From Acidipila sp. (GTDB lineage: Bacteria > Acidobacteriota > Terriglobia > Acidiferrales > UBA7541), in the NCBI GenBank assembly GCA_010365215.1, contig JAAFGT010000008.1, forward strand, positions 24,168 to 88,167: DNA of 64,000 nucleotides. Direction: 5' to 3'. The notes under the pieces are model-generated. The model saw only the letters and a program-made list of their open reading frames with translations. It ran no database searches and had not been told where the DNA came from. Both the position numbers and the translations under genes were made by a program. Shown here in pieces: positions 35,790-46,829 of this stretch; positions within the stretch are counted from its first letter, which is position 1, and every line of letters starts with the position of its first letter.

Positions 35790-36632
35790 TCAGCGCAGCC
35801 CCGCGAAATACCACTTGAGCACCGGCCTGCCGAAGAAAACCACCAGCAGCGCCGCAGCTCCTAAAAATGTGCCGAAGGGAAGCTCGTACTGGCTGTCTTT
35901 GCGGCGCATCAACATGAATGACGTCCCGATCACGCTGCCCAGCAGCGCGCCGGCTAGAATGGTCAGCAGTGTAGCCTTCAGTCCCATGAATGTGCCTACC
36001 ATTCCCATCAGCTTCACGTCGCCAAGCCCCATCCCTTCGCGTCCGCGAAGCCGGAAGTAGCCTTCCGAGACGATCCACAGAAAGCCGTAGCCCGCCGCAG
36101 CCCCCAGCAGGGCATCGGCAAACGACAGCACCGCAGCGGGCGGCGGAAATGCGAACCAGCGCGCGGCCAGCGCCATCGCCGAACCATCGGCCACGGGCGT
36201 AAGCAAACTAAACACCAAGCCGATCACCGCTCCCGTCAGGTTCACTTTATCCGGGAGAATGCGCTCGCGCATATCCGTGACCATCAGCACGACCAGCAGC
36301 GCGCAAAGTACGGCCCACTTCGCCATCTCCGTCGTCAGACCAAAAGCGAAATAACAGGCCAGGAACAGTAATCCGTTCAGCAGTTCCACCGCCGGATACA
36401 GCGGTGAGATCGGCGTCTTGCAGCCGCGGCACTTGCCTCCCAGCAGCGCCCAGCTCAGCACGGGAATGTTGTCGTAAGCCGCGATGGCCTGATTGCATTT
36501 CGGGCAGCGCGACCGTGGGTGAACGATGGACTCCCCCGCAGGAATGCGCAGAATGCACACATTCAGGAAGCTGCCGATAATCATCCCCAGCATGAAAATT
36601 ACGCCGCCAATCACAGCCCGACTCTGCCACAA
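35790..36632 (-). CDS. pilD: Prepilin peptidase (PilD/GspO)
   Basis: A 280-residue polytopic aspartic protease that cleaves and N-methylates prepilins. The N-terminal domain has SFLNVCILRIPAGES and the two zinc-binding pairs CPKC and CRGC (about 44-72), as in bifunctional enzymes. The two catalytic aspartates are in MVTDMRERILPD and GMGLGDVKLMG. Seven to eight membrane helices fit the family. It is the only pilus gene in this region; the matching assembly operon is at 4-11 kb. It lies 58 bases upstream of the kinase gene on the same strand. Confidence 0.96.
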   Translation of the reverse strand: MWQSRAVIGGVIFMLGMIIGSFLNVCILRIPAGESIVHPRSRCPKCNQAIAAYDNIPVLSWALLGGKCRGCKTPISPLYPAVELLNGLLFLACYFAFGLTTEMAKWAVLCALLVVLMVTDMRERILPDKVNLTGAVIGLVFSLLTPVADGSAMALAARWFAFPPPAAVLSFADALLGAAAGYGFLWIVSEGYFRLRGREGMGLGDVKLMGMVGTFMGLKATLLTILAGALLGSVIGTSFMLMRRKDSQYELPFGTFLGAAALLVVFFGRPVLKWYFAGLR

Positions 36633-36752
36633 GCCGCCGGACCCCTCAAGCAGCGCCGCGCTCGGTATGTTCCATGCCTAACGGCAGCCCTCTGCGTCTG
36701 CACATACTCACTCGTGCGTCCCAGTGGGTTCCGCCGCGCGCCGTCTCCGAAT

Positions 36753-36781
36753 TTGACACTCCCGCAACGCGCCACTATATT
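36753..36781 (+). promoter_or_regulatory. Sigma-70 promoter for the alpha/beta hydrolase gene
   Basis: TTGACA, a 17-base spacer and TATATT: a near-consensus housekeeping promoter. Transcription would start near 36788, ten bases before ATG 36798. This supports that start and rules out the longer frame back to 36519. Confidence 0.75.
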
Positions 36782-36797
36782 TGTTGGTTTGCCCTCC

Positions 36798-37808
36798 ATG
36801 CGTTTACTCGAACAGTTTATCCGCCGCTATGAACACCGCCGCTGGGCCACCGACCAGCGCGCCGTTCTGCCATTTTCATGGGGACTCGAGCATATCGGCG
36901 GGCGCGCCGACGAATCCGACCCGCGAGGCTTCCTGGATGAGTGGGTCAAGAAAACACTGGCCTCGAGCGAGGAATGGTTCTCCGCCCCACCGGCGCAAGA
37001 TTACCGCTTGGAGGGCGACGAGCTGACTTTCTCCACCGCCGTGCCGTCCCCGTGGCCCGAAAATAACCTGGTGCACGCGCGCTTTTTTCCGGCAGGCAAG
37101 GCCGGCCCGGCGGTGGTGGTGATGGCACACTGGAACGCCAAGCCTGCCGAGCACGTGGCCATCTGCCGCTGGCTAAACGCAATCGGCATCTCCGCATTGC
37201 GGCTGACACTGCCGTATCACGATAGCCGCGCCACTCCAGGGCACGAACGCGCCCACAATCTCGTAGGGCCCAACCTGGGCCTCACTCTACTTGCCAATCG
37301 CCAGGCAGTCTGCGACGCGCGCCGCTGCTTTCGGTGGCTCGAGCAGCAAGGCTACGGCAAGCTGGGTGTGCTGGGCACCAGCATCGGCTCTTCCATTGCC
37401 TTCATCACCATGGCGCACGACGCGGCGATCCGCGCCGGCACGTTTCTCCACGTATCCACCTATTTCGGGGCGGTGGTCAGCACCGGGCTTACCACCACGC
37501 ACGTCTGGGAGCCGTTGCAATCACAAGTTACGCGGGAAGAGATCATCCGCTTCTGGTCGCCGATCAGCCCTTTTCCCTACGTGCACCGATTAAAAGCCGG
37601 AAAGCAAAAAGCGCTCATGGTTACGGGCCGCTACGACCCCACGTTTTGGCCGGAATTTTCCGAGGAGATGCTGGCGGTTCTGGAACGGGATGGAATAGAA
37701 GTGGAAAGGCTGCAGCTACCTTGCGGGCACTATTCGCTGGGCTTGCCGCCGTTCAGTTGGATGGTCGGCGCACGCCTCGGCGCCTTCTTCATGCGTACGC
37801 TGGCATAG
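36798..37808 (+). CDS. Alpha/beta-hydrolase-fold protein
   Basis: A 336-residue protein with an alpha/beta hydrolase core: AVVVMAHWNAKPAEH as the oxyanion-strand region, then GKLGVLGTSIGSSIAF where GTSIGSS is the nucleophile elbow (G-x-S-x-G), a downstream MVTGRYDPTFWPE with a probable catalytic Asp, and LPCGHYSLG with the catalytic His. All members of the Ser-Asp-His triad are therefore assignable. The first 100 residues are an extra N-terminal region. Substrate unknown; the layout resembles abhydrolase-18-type proteins. It is monocistronic with a strong promoter. Confidence 0.82.
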   Translation: MRLLEQFIRRYEHRRWATDQRAVLPFSWGLEHIGGRADESDPRGFLDEWVKKTLASSEEWFSAPPAQDYRLEGDELTFSTAVPSPWPENNLVHARFFPAGKAGPAVVVMAHWNAKPAEHVAICRWLNAIGISALRLTLPYHDSRATPGHERAHNLVGPNLGLTLLANRQAVCDARRCFRWLEQQGYGKLGVLGTSIGSSIAFITMAHDAAIRAGTFLHVSTYFGAVVSTGLTTTHVWEPLQSQVTREEIIRFWSPISPFPYVHRLKAGKQKALMVTGRYDPTFWPEFSEEMLAVLERDGIEVERLQLPCGHYSLGLPPFSWMVGARLGAFFMRTLA

Positions 37809-37840
37809 CTCGAGAAGGCGGCAGGGTGGTAAACGCGCCG

Positions 37841-39385
37841 CTACCTCAGGTCACTATTTCCCAGCGCCATCTGGATGTCGCCGTCTCGAATCAGCTTGGC
37901 CACGTCGGCAATGTCCGGGGCCAGCGACCGGTCGGCGTCGACGCGCGCCGAAGCGCCGCGCACGCGCTCGTAGGCCTTGTGCGCTTCGCGCCCGGTGCGC
38001 AATGGCGCCAGCAGATCGATGCCCTGGCATGCGCAGAGCAGCTCGATGGCCAGCACGTAGCGCAGGTTATCCAGCATCGGACCCAGACGTCGCGCTGCGC
38101 TCATGCCCATCGAGACGTAATCTTCCTGGTTGCCTGAAGTGGGAATGGAATCCACCGAATGCGGCGCGGCCTGCGCTTTCATTTCGCTGGCCAGCGAGGC
38201 CGCGGTCACCTGCAGAATCATGAAGCCTGAATTGAGTCCGGCGCTCGCCGTTAAAAACGCCGGCAGCAGGCTGGTAAGAGGATTGGTCATGTGGTCGATG
38301 CGGCGCTCGGAAATGCCGGCGATGGCGCACAGCGCCACGGCCATCTGGTCCGCGGCCATGGCCAGCGGCTGTCCGTGAAAATTGCCGCCGCTGAGGACTT
38401 CGCCTTCTCCCACGGCGCCGGAGGCAAACACCAAGGGGTTGTCGGTCGCGCTGTTCAGCTCGATTTCCAGAGTGCCGCGAATCTGCGTCAAGGCGTCGCG
38501 CGCCGCGCCATGCACCTGCGGCGTGCAGCGCACACTGTAAGCGTCCTGCACGCGCTGGTCTTTTTCCGGCGCGCGGTGGGACTCACGGATTTCGCTGCCG
38601 GCGTTGAGCCGGCGCAGGTTTTCCGCGCTGCGCATCTGCCCGGGGAAGGGACGCACGCGGTTCAGGCGCTCGTCGAACGCCGACGGGCTGCCGCGCAGGG
38701 CGTCGAGCGAAAGCGCCGCGGCCACGTCCGCGGTATCCGCCAGAATATCCGCGTCACGCAGCGCCAGCGCGAGCAACGCCAACATTCCCTGCGTGCCGTT
38801 CAATAGCGCCAGCCCTTCTTTCGCCTCCAGTTGGAGCGGAGCGATTTTCGCCAGGCGCATGGCCTCGGCACCGGCCATACGCTGGCTGCGATAGATGGCT
38901 TCGCCTTCTCCGATAGCCACCTGCGCCAGATGCGCCAGCGGGGCCAGGTCACCCGAGGCGCCTACGGAACCTTGCGCAGGGATTACCGGATGCACTCCGC
39001 GCGCCAGCATGGCGGCAAGCGTTTCTACCACCACAGGACGCGCCCCGCTGAAGCCCTTGGCCAGAGTATTCGCCCGCAGCAGCATCATGGCGCGGGTTTC
39101 CGCTTCGCTCAGCGGCGCGCCCACTCCGCAGGAATGACTGCGCACCAAGTTCACCTGCAACTGCTTGATCTGGTCTTGCGGGATGCGCACCGCGGCCAGC
39201 TTTCCAAAGCCGGTGTTGATTCCGTAGGCGGTTGCGCCCGATTCCAGCAACTTCTCAATCACCGCGCGCGATGCTTCCATGCGGCGGCGCGCTTCCGGCG
39301 CGAGCTGTATTTCGCGGCCGCGCAAGGCCACGTCGTAAACCTGCCCCAGGGTGAGGCCATTGCCGGTAATCTCAATACGATTCAT
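37841..39385 (-). CDS. hutH: Histidine ammonia-lyase (aromatic amino acid lyase family)
   Basis: Deaminates histidine to urocanate. A 514-residue protein from ATG 39385. The Ala-Ser-Gly triplet that cyclises to the MIO cofactor is in GSVGASGDLAPLAH, and other family motifs are YGINTGFGKLA, NGTQGMLALLA, FHGQPLAMAADQ and SGNQEDYVSMG. Length matches HutH. No hutU, hutI or hutG is nearby; the gene overlaps the thioesterase gene by 4 bases at the end of an acyl-CoA catabolic operon. Tyrosine/phenylalanine lyase or aminomutase activity cannot be excluded from sequence alone. Confidence 0.9.
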   Translation of the reverse strand: MNRIEITGNGLTLGQVYDVALRGREIQLAPEARRRMEASRAVIEKLLESGATAYGINTGFGKLAAVRIPQDQIKQLQVNLVRSHSCGVGAPLSEAETRAMMLLRANTLAKGFSGARPVVVETLAAMLARGVHPVIPAQGSVGASGDLAPLAHLAQVAIGEGEAIYRSQRMAGAEAMRLAKIAPLQLEAKEGLALLNGTQGMLALLALALRDADILADTADVAAALSLDALRGSPSAFDERLNRVRPFPGQMRSAENLRRLNAGSEIRESHRAPEKDQRVQDAYSVRCTPQVHGAARDALTQIRGTLEIELNSATDNPLVFASGAVGEGEVLSGGNFHGQPLAMAADQMAVALCAIAGISERRIDHMTNPLTSLLPAFLTASAGLNSGFMILQVTAASLASEMKAQAAPHSVDSIPTSGNQEDYVSMGMSAARRLGPMLDNLRYVLAIELLCACQGIDLLAPLRTGREAHKAYERVRGASARVDADRSLAPDIADVAKLIRDGDIQMALGNSDLR

Positions 39386-39801
39386 GATGCCGTGGCCATT
39401 TCCTGAAACACCTTCGCATATTTTTCCGGGAGTGGACACATTTTCAGGTTCGCGTCGGTGACCACATGCGAAGTCTCGCCCTCGGCCAGTAACAACCCGT
39501 CGGCCTGGCGCAAAATCTCGTAGGTAAACTGGACCAGCGACCCGCGCACGCCTTTTAGCCGCGTGCGAATCAGAATGAGGTCGTCGTAGCGCGCGGGAGA
39601 TTTATACCGGCAGCGCGCTTCGGCCACGGCGATGAAGCATCCATGCTCGCGTTCCATCTCGCGGTAGTCGAGTCCCAGCGAGCGCATCAATTCCACGCGG
39701 CCGACTTCGAACCAGATAAAAAAGTTGGCGTGATACACCACTCCCATCTGATCCGTTTCGGCGTAGCGCACCCGCACCGTAGTTTCGTGGGAATCTCTCA
39801 C
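39382..39801 (-). CDS. Hotdog-fold acyl-CoA thioesterase (YbgC/FadM type)
   Basis: A 139-residue protein from GTG 39801; the frame extends upstream but into the enoyl-CoA hydratase gene. VRYAETDQMGVVYHANFFIWFEVGR is interrupted here only by quoting limits: the catalytic Asp lies in YAETDQMG and is followed by VYHANFF, the 4-hydroxybenzoyl-CoA thioesterase-type signature. Hydrolyses an acyl-CoA to free acid plus CoA. It is coupled to hutH by a 4-base overlap (ATGA) and lies 64 bases after the enoyl-CoA hydratase gene, in one operon. Confidence 0.88.
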   Translation of the reverse strand: MRDSHETTVRVRYAETDQMGVVYHANFFIWFEVGRVELMRSLGLDYREMEREHGCFIAVAEARCRYKSPARYDDLILIRTRLKGVRGSLVQFTYEILRQADGLLLAEGETSHVVTDANLKMCPLPEKYAKVFQEMATAS

Positions 39802-39865
39802 CGCGGGGAAGTGTAGTCGAAACCCCGGCAGGGACGCAAAGCGCAGCGACGGTTTCCGGCGAGAA

Positions 39866-40648
39866 CTACCGGCCGGTCCAGCGAGGCTTCCGCTTTTCGA
39901 GGAATGCCGCCAGCCCTTCGCGAAAATCTTCCGTTGTGCGACTGCCGGCATTTTCGGTGATGGCCATTTCCAGCTCGAGGTCGACGGCCGCGGTTTCATA
40001 TCTGCGCAGCAAAGCCTTGGTGCGCAGAAGGCTGGTAGGACTGTTGGCCAACAGGGAACCCGCCAGCTCCTCCGCGCGCGCCAGCAACCGCTCGGCGGGC
40101 ACAATCTCCGTAACCAGCCCGAGCCGTAATCCCTCTTCGGCGGTGACGATCCGGCCGGTCAGCAACAGGTCGCGTATCACCTTCTCGCCCACCTGGCGCC
40201 GCAAAAAGACGGAAACAATGGCAGGCAGGAATCCAATGCGCACTTCGGTATATCCGAAGGTCGCCTCCGGAACCGCCAGCGTAAAATCGCACAGCGTCGC
40301 GAACGCGCAGCCTCCGGCGATCGCCGCGCCATTCACCGCCGCCACCAGCGGTTTGGAAAACGCCCACAGCCGTCGAAAAATTCCGGCCATGCGCCGCGAA
40401 TCGGTCAGGTTGTCATCCCCGGAATTGGTCGAGAGCGCCTGCAAGCCTGCGAGATCCATTCCCGCGCAGAACGCTTTCCCCGCGCCCGTCAAGATCGTAA
40501 CCAGCGCCGGGCTGTTTTCAACGTCGTCCAGCGCCGCCTGCAGATCGTCAATCATCTGCGCGGTAATGGCGTTGCGCTTTTCCGGCCGGTTGAGCGTAAT
40601 CTTGGCCACCCGCCCGTCTGATTCAAGTTTTAACGTCTCAAATCCCAC
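39866..40648 (-). CDS. Enoyl-CoA hydratase/isomerase family protein
   Basis: A 260-residue crotonase. The first oxyanion-hole region is GAGKAFCAGMDLAGL and the second is AAIAGGCAFATLCDFTLA; the segment ATFGYTEVRIGFLPAIVS contains Glu in TEVRIG at the position of a catalytic Glu. In the context of an HMG-CoA lyase and a carboxylase beta subunit it could be the 3-methylglutaconyl-CoA hydratase of leucine degradation, but substrate cannot be read from the sequence. 120 bases separate it from the lyase gene. Confidence 0.88.
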   Translation of the reverse strand: MGFETLKLESDGRVAKITLNRPEKRNAITAQMIDDLQAALDDVENSPALVTILTGAGKAFCAGMDLAGLQALSTNSGDDNLTDSRRMAGIFRRLWAFSKPLVAAVNGAAIAGGCAFATLCDFTLAVPEATFGYTEVRIGFLPAIVSVFLRRQVGEKVIRDLLLTGRIVTAEEGLRLGLVTEIVPAERLLARAEELAGSLLANSPTSLLRTKALLRRYETAAVDLELEMAITENAGSRTTEDFREGLAAFLEKRKPRWTGR

Positions 40649-40767
40649 ATCCAGCTCCGCGGTCCCTGCTTTCTCGTAGGGGCACGGCTGCCGTGCCCGT
40701 TTTCTTTTCGTCGTTCTTTCCTGATTCTCTTCTTCGTTGCTTTTATTTCTGTCTTAGATTTCCCGCA

Positions 40768-41703
40768 TCAATGCACGGTCGTTCCCGCCACCTGCCTATA
40801 GATCACGCGAATCTGTTCGTTCCGTTCGACTAGCGCGAGCAGGGCGTCCTTGTCGATCCCCGTAGCGACGCCGCGCTGCGAGAGCGCCTCGACCACAATC
40901 TCAGTGGGAATATTGCCAACCAGTTCATCGCCAGCGAACGGGCATCCACCCAGACCGCCAACGGCGCTATCAAATCTCCGGCAGCCCGCCTCGTACGCCG
41001 CCAGCACTTTCTCCGCGGCGCTCTCGCGGCGGCTGTGCAGATGCACGCCCACTTCTACGCCGTCCCGCACCTCGCGCAACGCCGAAAACAGTTCGCCCAC
41101 TTGCTGGGGATTCGCTTGTCCTACCGTATCAGCAAGGGAAATCGTGCGCACGCCGGCGTTCTTCAGCCACAGCAGGGTGTCCGCGACAATTTCAGGAGCC
41201 CACGGTTCATCGTAGGGATTGCCAAACGCCATGGAGATATACACCACCAACTGTTTCCCAGCCTTACTTGTGGCTTCTTGCAGTTTTTTCACCAGCGCGC
41301 GCGATTCATCGCGCGACATATTCGCGTTCGCCCGGCGAAAATAGGCGGATATGGAGTAGGGGTAACCCACCGTGGTTACGCCAGGAGTGGCCAGCGCGCG
41401 CTGCAGACCCATCTCGTTCACGACGATTCCGATAATTTCCGGCCCAGCAGAATCACTCCCAGGCATCGCGCCCGTAAGAGCGCCATCTGCTTTCGCAGCA
41501 GCCGCTGCGAACTCCCGCATCACCTCTTCGCTGTCCGCCATTTGCGGCACATGCTTCGGCGATACAAAACTTACCGCATCAATGTGCCGGAAACCCGCGG
41601 CAACGAGCTTGCGAAAATATTCCGCCTTGGTCGCCGCAGGAATCATCTGCGGCAATCCCTGCCAAGCGTCCCGCGGGCATTCGATCAGTTTTAACGATTC
41701 CAC
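40768..41703 (-). CDS. Hydroxymethylglutaryl-CoA lyase
   Basis: Cleaves HMG-CoA into acetoacetate and acetyl-CoA, the last step of leucine catabolism. A 311-residue TIM-barrel protein. The metal-binding Asp is in ECPRDAWQG (PRDGLQ in the classical enzyme), followed by FRHIDAVSFVSPKHVPQMAD. The metal-binding His pair is in GVHLHSR, and the signature loop with the catalytic Cys is GGLGGCPFAGDELVGN. The AWQG variant at the first motif differs from the human-type enzyme but leaves the Arg-Asp pair intact. Its neighbours are the carboxylase beta subunit and enoyl-CoA hydratase genes. Confidence 0.9.
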   Translation of the reverse strand: MESLKLIECPRDAWQGLPQMIPAATKAEYFRKLVAAGFRHIDAVSFVSPKHVPQMADSEEVMREFAAAAAKADGALTGAMPGSDSAGPEIIGIVVNEMGLQRALATPGVTTVGYPYSISAYFRRANANMSRDESRALVKKLQEATSKAGKQLVVYISMAFGNPYDEPWAPEIVADTLLWLKNAGVRTISLADTVGQANPQQVGELFSALREVRDGVEVGVHLHSRRESAAEKVLAAYEAGCRRFDSAVGGLGGCPFAGDELVGNIPTEIVVEALSQRGVATGIDKDALLALVERNEQIRVIYRQVAGTTVH

Positions 41704-41783
41704 ATTTCCCCGGGTCTATTGCGATAAGGCCTGTATCCGTTCCGCTGTTGAAGCGTTTCTCCGGGATGTTTCAGATGAGCTGC

Positions 41784-43493
41784 TCAGGTCTGCAAGACTC
41801 CCGTCTTAAACTCGCGCACTTCCGGATTCAGCGCCGCCGCTTCGAGCGCCCAGATCAAAGCCTCGCGTGTCTGCGCGGGATCGATGATGGCATCCACCCA
41901 CAGACGTGCCGCGGCATAACGGGGATCGGTCTGGTGCTCATAGGTCTTGCGCACCGACTCGTGCAGCTCTTTTTTGTCTTTCTCGGTCAGCTTTTTCCCT
42001 TCGCGCTCCAGTTGCTTGACCTTAATTTCCACCAGTGTCCCCGCCGCTGCGTCTCCGCCCATCACCGCATAGCGCGCCGAGGGCCAGGCGAATATGAATC
42101 GCGGGTCGTACGCTTTTCCGCACATGGCATAGTGCCCCGCGCCGAAGCTGCCGCCGCAGATCACCGCGATCTTGGGCACCACACTATTCGCCACGGCATT
42201 CACCATCTGCGCGCCGGCGCGGATGATCCCGCTCCACTCCGCTTCCTTGCCCACCATGAAGCCGTTCACATCGTGCAGAAAAATCAGCGGCACCAGGTTC
42301 TGATTGCAGTCCATGATGAAGCGCGCGGCCTTTTGCGCCGACTCGGTGTAAATCACCCCGCCAAACTCCACGCGCCGCTCCCCGGTCCCCGGCGCACGGG
42401 TCTGCACGTGCTTCTTCTGATTGGCCACAATGCCTACGGCGAATCCGCCGATGCGCGCATAACCGCACAGCAGCGTCTGCCCATATTCAGCGCGATATTC
42501 CTCGAATGCGCCGCCATCGACGATGCGCGTGAGGACGTCATGCATGTCGTACTGCTTGGCGGGGTCGGACGAAAAAATTCCGTAAATTTCGTCGCCCGGG
42601 TGCGCAGCAGGCTCCTCGGGAATGTGCGAAAACGGCGCGCCGGGCTTGCGGCCCATCTTGTCCACCAGGGCGCGGATTCGTTTGATGCATGCTTCGTCAT
42701 CGGCTTCGCGAAAATCGATGGTCCCGGAAATTTGCGCGTGCATTTTCGCGCCTCCCAGGTCTTCCGCGGAAACTTTCTGCCCGATGGCCGCCTGCACCAG
42801 CGCGGGCCCCGCCAGAAACAGCCCGCTGCCTTCGGTCATCAGGATGTGGTCGCACATCACCGGCAGATACGCCCCGCCGGCCACGCACATGCCCATGATC
42901 GCGGTGATCTGCGGAATCCCCATGGCGCTCATCACGGCATTGTTGCGGAATACGCGTCCAAAGTCGTCCGTGTCGGGGAACACGTCCTCCTGCAGCGGCA
43001 GGAACACACCGGCGGAATCCACCAGGTAGATCGTAGGAATGCGATTCTCGATGGCAATATTTTGCGCGCGGATCACTTTTTTCGCGGTCATCGGGAAAAA
43101 AGCTCCGGCCTTCACCGTGGCGTCGTTGGCGATGATCATTACCAGGCGTCCCGCCACCCGCGCCAGTCCGGTTAGCGTCCCTGCCGCCGGCGCGCCTCCC
43201 CATTCCGTGTACATTTCGTGCGCGGCATAAATGCTCAGCTCGAAAAAGGGTTTTCCCGGATCGAGCAGCTTGGCAATGCGTTCGCGCGCTGTCAGCCGCC
43301 CCTTCTTGTGCTGCGCTTCGATGGATTTTGCGCCGCCGCCCTGGCGGATTACTTCTTCGTCGTTTTTGATTTCCGAGACGAGGTCCACCATCCGCCGGGT
43401 ATTGCGCTCAAATTCAGTAGCCTTTTGATCGACGTTGCTTTCCGTCACTTCCGTATCCTTGGCACCGCTCTGATGAAGTCGGGAGCCTGTCAT
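41784..43493 (-). CDS. Acyl-CoA carboxylase beta (carboxyltransferase) subunit, methylcrotonyl-CoA type
   Basis: A 569-residue carboxyltransferase from ATG 43493. GRLTARERIAKLLDPG is the N-terminal family motif; the acyl-CoA oxyanion region is AGVFLPLQEDVFPD with MGMCVAGGAYLPVM, and the carboxybiotin region is SFGAGHYAMCGKAYDPRF. The closest pattern I know is methylcrotonyl-CoA carboxylase beta (FLPLQ, IPEE...), although geranyl- or propionyl-CoA carboxylases are related. The biotin-carrying alpha subunit is not in the window. With HMG-CoA lyase and a hydratase downstream, leucine breakdown is the best inference. Confidence 0.88.
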   Translation of the reverse strand: MTGSRLHQSGAKDTEVTESNVDQKATEFERNTRRMVDLVSEIKNDEEVIRQGGGAKSIEAQHKKGRLTARERIAKLLDPGKPFFELSIYAAHEMYTEWGGAPAAGTLTGLARVAGRLVMIIANDATVKAGAFFPMTAKKVIRAQNIAIENRIPTIYLVDSAGVFLPLQEDVFPDTDDFGRVFRNNAVMSAMGIPQITAIMGMCVAGGAYLPVMCDHILMTEGSGLFLAGPALVQAAIGQKVSAEDLGGAKMHAQISGTIDFREADDEACIKRIRALVDKMGRKPGAPFSHIPEEPAAHPGDEIYGIFSSDPAKQYDMHDVLTRIVDGGAFEEYRAEYGQTLLCGYARIGGFAVGIVANQKKHVQTRAPGTGERRVEFGGVIYTESAQKAARFIMDCNQNLVPLIFLHDVNGFMVGKEAEWSGIIRAGAQMVNAVANSVVPKIAVICGGSFGAGHYAMCGKAYDPRFIFAWPSARYAVMGGDAAAGTLVEIKVKQLEREGKKLTEKDKKELHESVRKTYEHQTDPRYAAARLWVDAIIDPAQTREALIWALEAAALNPEVREFKTGVLQT

Positions 43494-43713
43494 TTCCAGT
43501 GTAACGAAAATCTCCAGCGTGATTCGCGCCGCAACAGTATACGTGGTTTGCGCGATTTTACATTCCGTCTTGCGGTGCCGGGGCGCTTTCTGATGCACAA
43601 ACTGATAGCGTCCGAGTTTCGCAATCGCGGCAATTGGCCTTGTAGCGCCACGATTTCTTAAAATCCTCTAATCCGTACGTACGCTGCATTTCGTAGCAAT
43701 ACGCCCTGGTTTC

Positions 43714-43722
43714 TGCTATATA
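43714..43722 (+). promoter_or_regulatory. Extended -10 element before the 43766 gene
   Basis: TGC-TATATA in an unusually AT-rich gap, 43 bases before ATG 43766. Confidence 0.4.
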
Positions 43723-43765
43723 TCTGATTAAATTACTTAGTCCAGCTCAGCAGCAGGGTAGGCAT

Positions 43766-44281
43766 ATGCGTCGAATTCTTAAGTCTCTGTTTTTGGTAGT
43801 GGTGCTTTGCGCCGTGCGTTTTGCCATCGGCTGGCCTCTCGAACACTTTCTCATTCACGACCGGCTTTCTTCCGTGATGGAGAGCGATTACGACCTCTTC
43901 AACTGGCAATTCACCGCATGGAACTGGGTGGTCCATTTCTTTCTGGATTTTATGACCTGGTTTTTGATCTCCCTGCTTTACGTGAAGATGGAGCCGGTAG
44001 TCCATGGCCATCCCATTCGCAAGAGCCTGAAAGTTTATGGGGTGATGTTCCTTTTCTTTTCCACCAGCAGCGCCGTGTACATGAACCATTTCAGCCGGCC
44101 CGGCGATTTTTTCGTTTATACCATTCTCGACCGGCTGCTGCTTTTCACTGTGGTCGCCGTGGCCAACGGTCTGATTCATCCCTGGATTTTCAAGACCGCA
44201 CCGCAGAAGCAGGCGCGGCACTACGCGTCGGCGCACCACCCTTACGCCTCACATCTTCCCACTGCCCCGCACAGTTTCTGA
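43766..44281 (+). CDS. Small integral membrane protein of unknown function
   Basis: A 171-residue protein with four hydrophobic segments: about 5-24 (LKSLFLVVVLCAVRFAIG), 53-72 (VVHFFLDFMTWFLISLLY), 89-106 (VYGVMFLFFSTSSAVYM) and 115-134 (FVYTILDRLLLFTVVAVANG). The C-terminus is His-rich (RHYASAHHPYASHLP). No known motif is seen. It is transcribed against the surrounding catabolic genes from its own promoter and ends in a convergent gap containing an interspersed repeat. Confidence 0.75.
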   Translation: MRRILKSLFLVVVLCAVRFAIGWPLEHFLIHDRLSSVMESDYDLFNWQFTAWNWVVHFFLDFMTWFLISLLYVKMEPVVHGHPIRKSLKVYGVMFLFFSTSSAVYMNHFSRPGDFFVYTILDRLLLFTVVAVANGLIHPWIFKTAPQKQARHYASAHHPYASHLPTAPHSF

Positions 44282-44306
44282 GACTCCTTCGCTCCCAAAG
44301 CCAAGA

Positions 44307-44336
44307 GGGATTCCTCGCTGCGCTCGGAAGGACGAC
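44307..44336 (-). repeat. Interspersed intergenic repeat, copy C
   Basis: Reverse complement of the shared consensus: GGATTCCTCGCTGCGCTCGG followed by AAGGACGAC. It lies in the convergent gap between the membrane protein gene and the B12-binding subunit gene. Confidence 0.6.
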
Positions 44337-44357
44337 GGGGAGTTGCCGGGGTCTTGC

Positions 44358-44777
44358 CTAGGTCTTCGCGGCTTGCATCTTGTGGATGAACTCGACGATG
44401 TCTTGCGTGGAGGTTCCTGGCAGAAAAACTTCCGCAATGCCGGACTTCTTCAAGGTCACGATGTCGGCGCCGGGAATAATTCCGCCGATCAAAATGGGTA
44501 CATCTCCCATGCCCTTTTCGCGCAGCAGTTCCACCAGCCGCGGGCAGATGGTGTTATGCGCGCCGGAAAGGATGGAGAGCCCGATCACGTCCACATCTTC
44601 CTGCGCCGCCGCCGCCGCGATCATCTCCGGAGTCTGCCGCAACCCGGTGTAAATCACTTCCATGCCTGCATCCCGCAGGGCGCGCGCGATCACCTTCGCG
44701 CCGCGGTCGTGCCCATCCAGCCCCGGCTTGGCAATCAAAACGCGGATTTTCTTGTCGGTCATCGGTCCGTTACTCAC
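44358..44777 (-). CDS. Cobalamin-binding small subunit of an acyl-CoA mutase
   Basis: A 139-residue Rossmann-like B12 domain. The signature DGHDRG (residues 21-26) has the His that replaces dimethylbenzimidazole as lower cobalt ligand; GLSILSGAH and GGIIPGAD are the other two B12 loops. Together with the large subunit encoded 102 bases upstream it forms a heteromeric adenosylcobalamin mutase, as in isobutyryl-CoA mutase and archaeal methylmalonyl-CoA mutase. Start is GTG 44777; ATG 44762 is possible. Confidence 0.92.
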   Translation of the reverse strand: MSNGPMTDKKIRVLIAKPGLDGHDRGAKVIARALRDAGMEVIYTGLRQTPEMIAAAAAQEDVDVIGLSILSGAHNTICPRLVELLREKGMGDVPILIGGIIPGADIVTLKKSGIAEVFLPGTSTQDIVEFIHKMQAAKT

Positions 44778-44879
44778 AACGCATTCCAGCTTAACATCCT
44801 GACGGTGCGGGGAGGCCGTTTTCGCATGCGAATGAATAGAAAAAAGGAGAGGCTGTGCTTGGAATAACGCCGCGGCTTC

Positions 44880-46583
<1,704 letters not shown>

Positions 46584-46829
46584 ACGGACGGCTCCCGGCG
46601 CGAGGCGCGCCCTTGTAGGAACGGATTCACTACACCCAAGTTTATGCCAAGCGCGAGTAGCGGGCAAGTTGTGGGCACAGCCTGGAGTCGCGACGATATT
46701 TTCCACCGAGTGTGAAGAAACGGAGTAGCGGGCACCGTAGTAGTATCGTGACCCTCGGATGCACGCCCTCGTCGAGAGGATAAAAGTCGCGCATGCTTTT
46801 CACTGGATTTAACAGGGCGGCTCGTCGTG

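Noticed and set aside
41748..43175. A 475-codon frame opposite the carboxylase beta subunit gene
   Set aside because: His- and Arg-rich shadow translation without motifs; the carboxyltransferase signatures are on the other strand.
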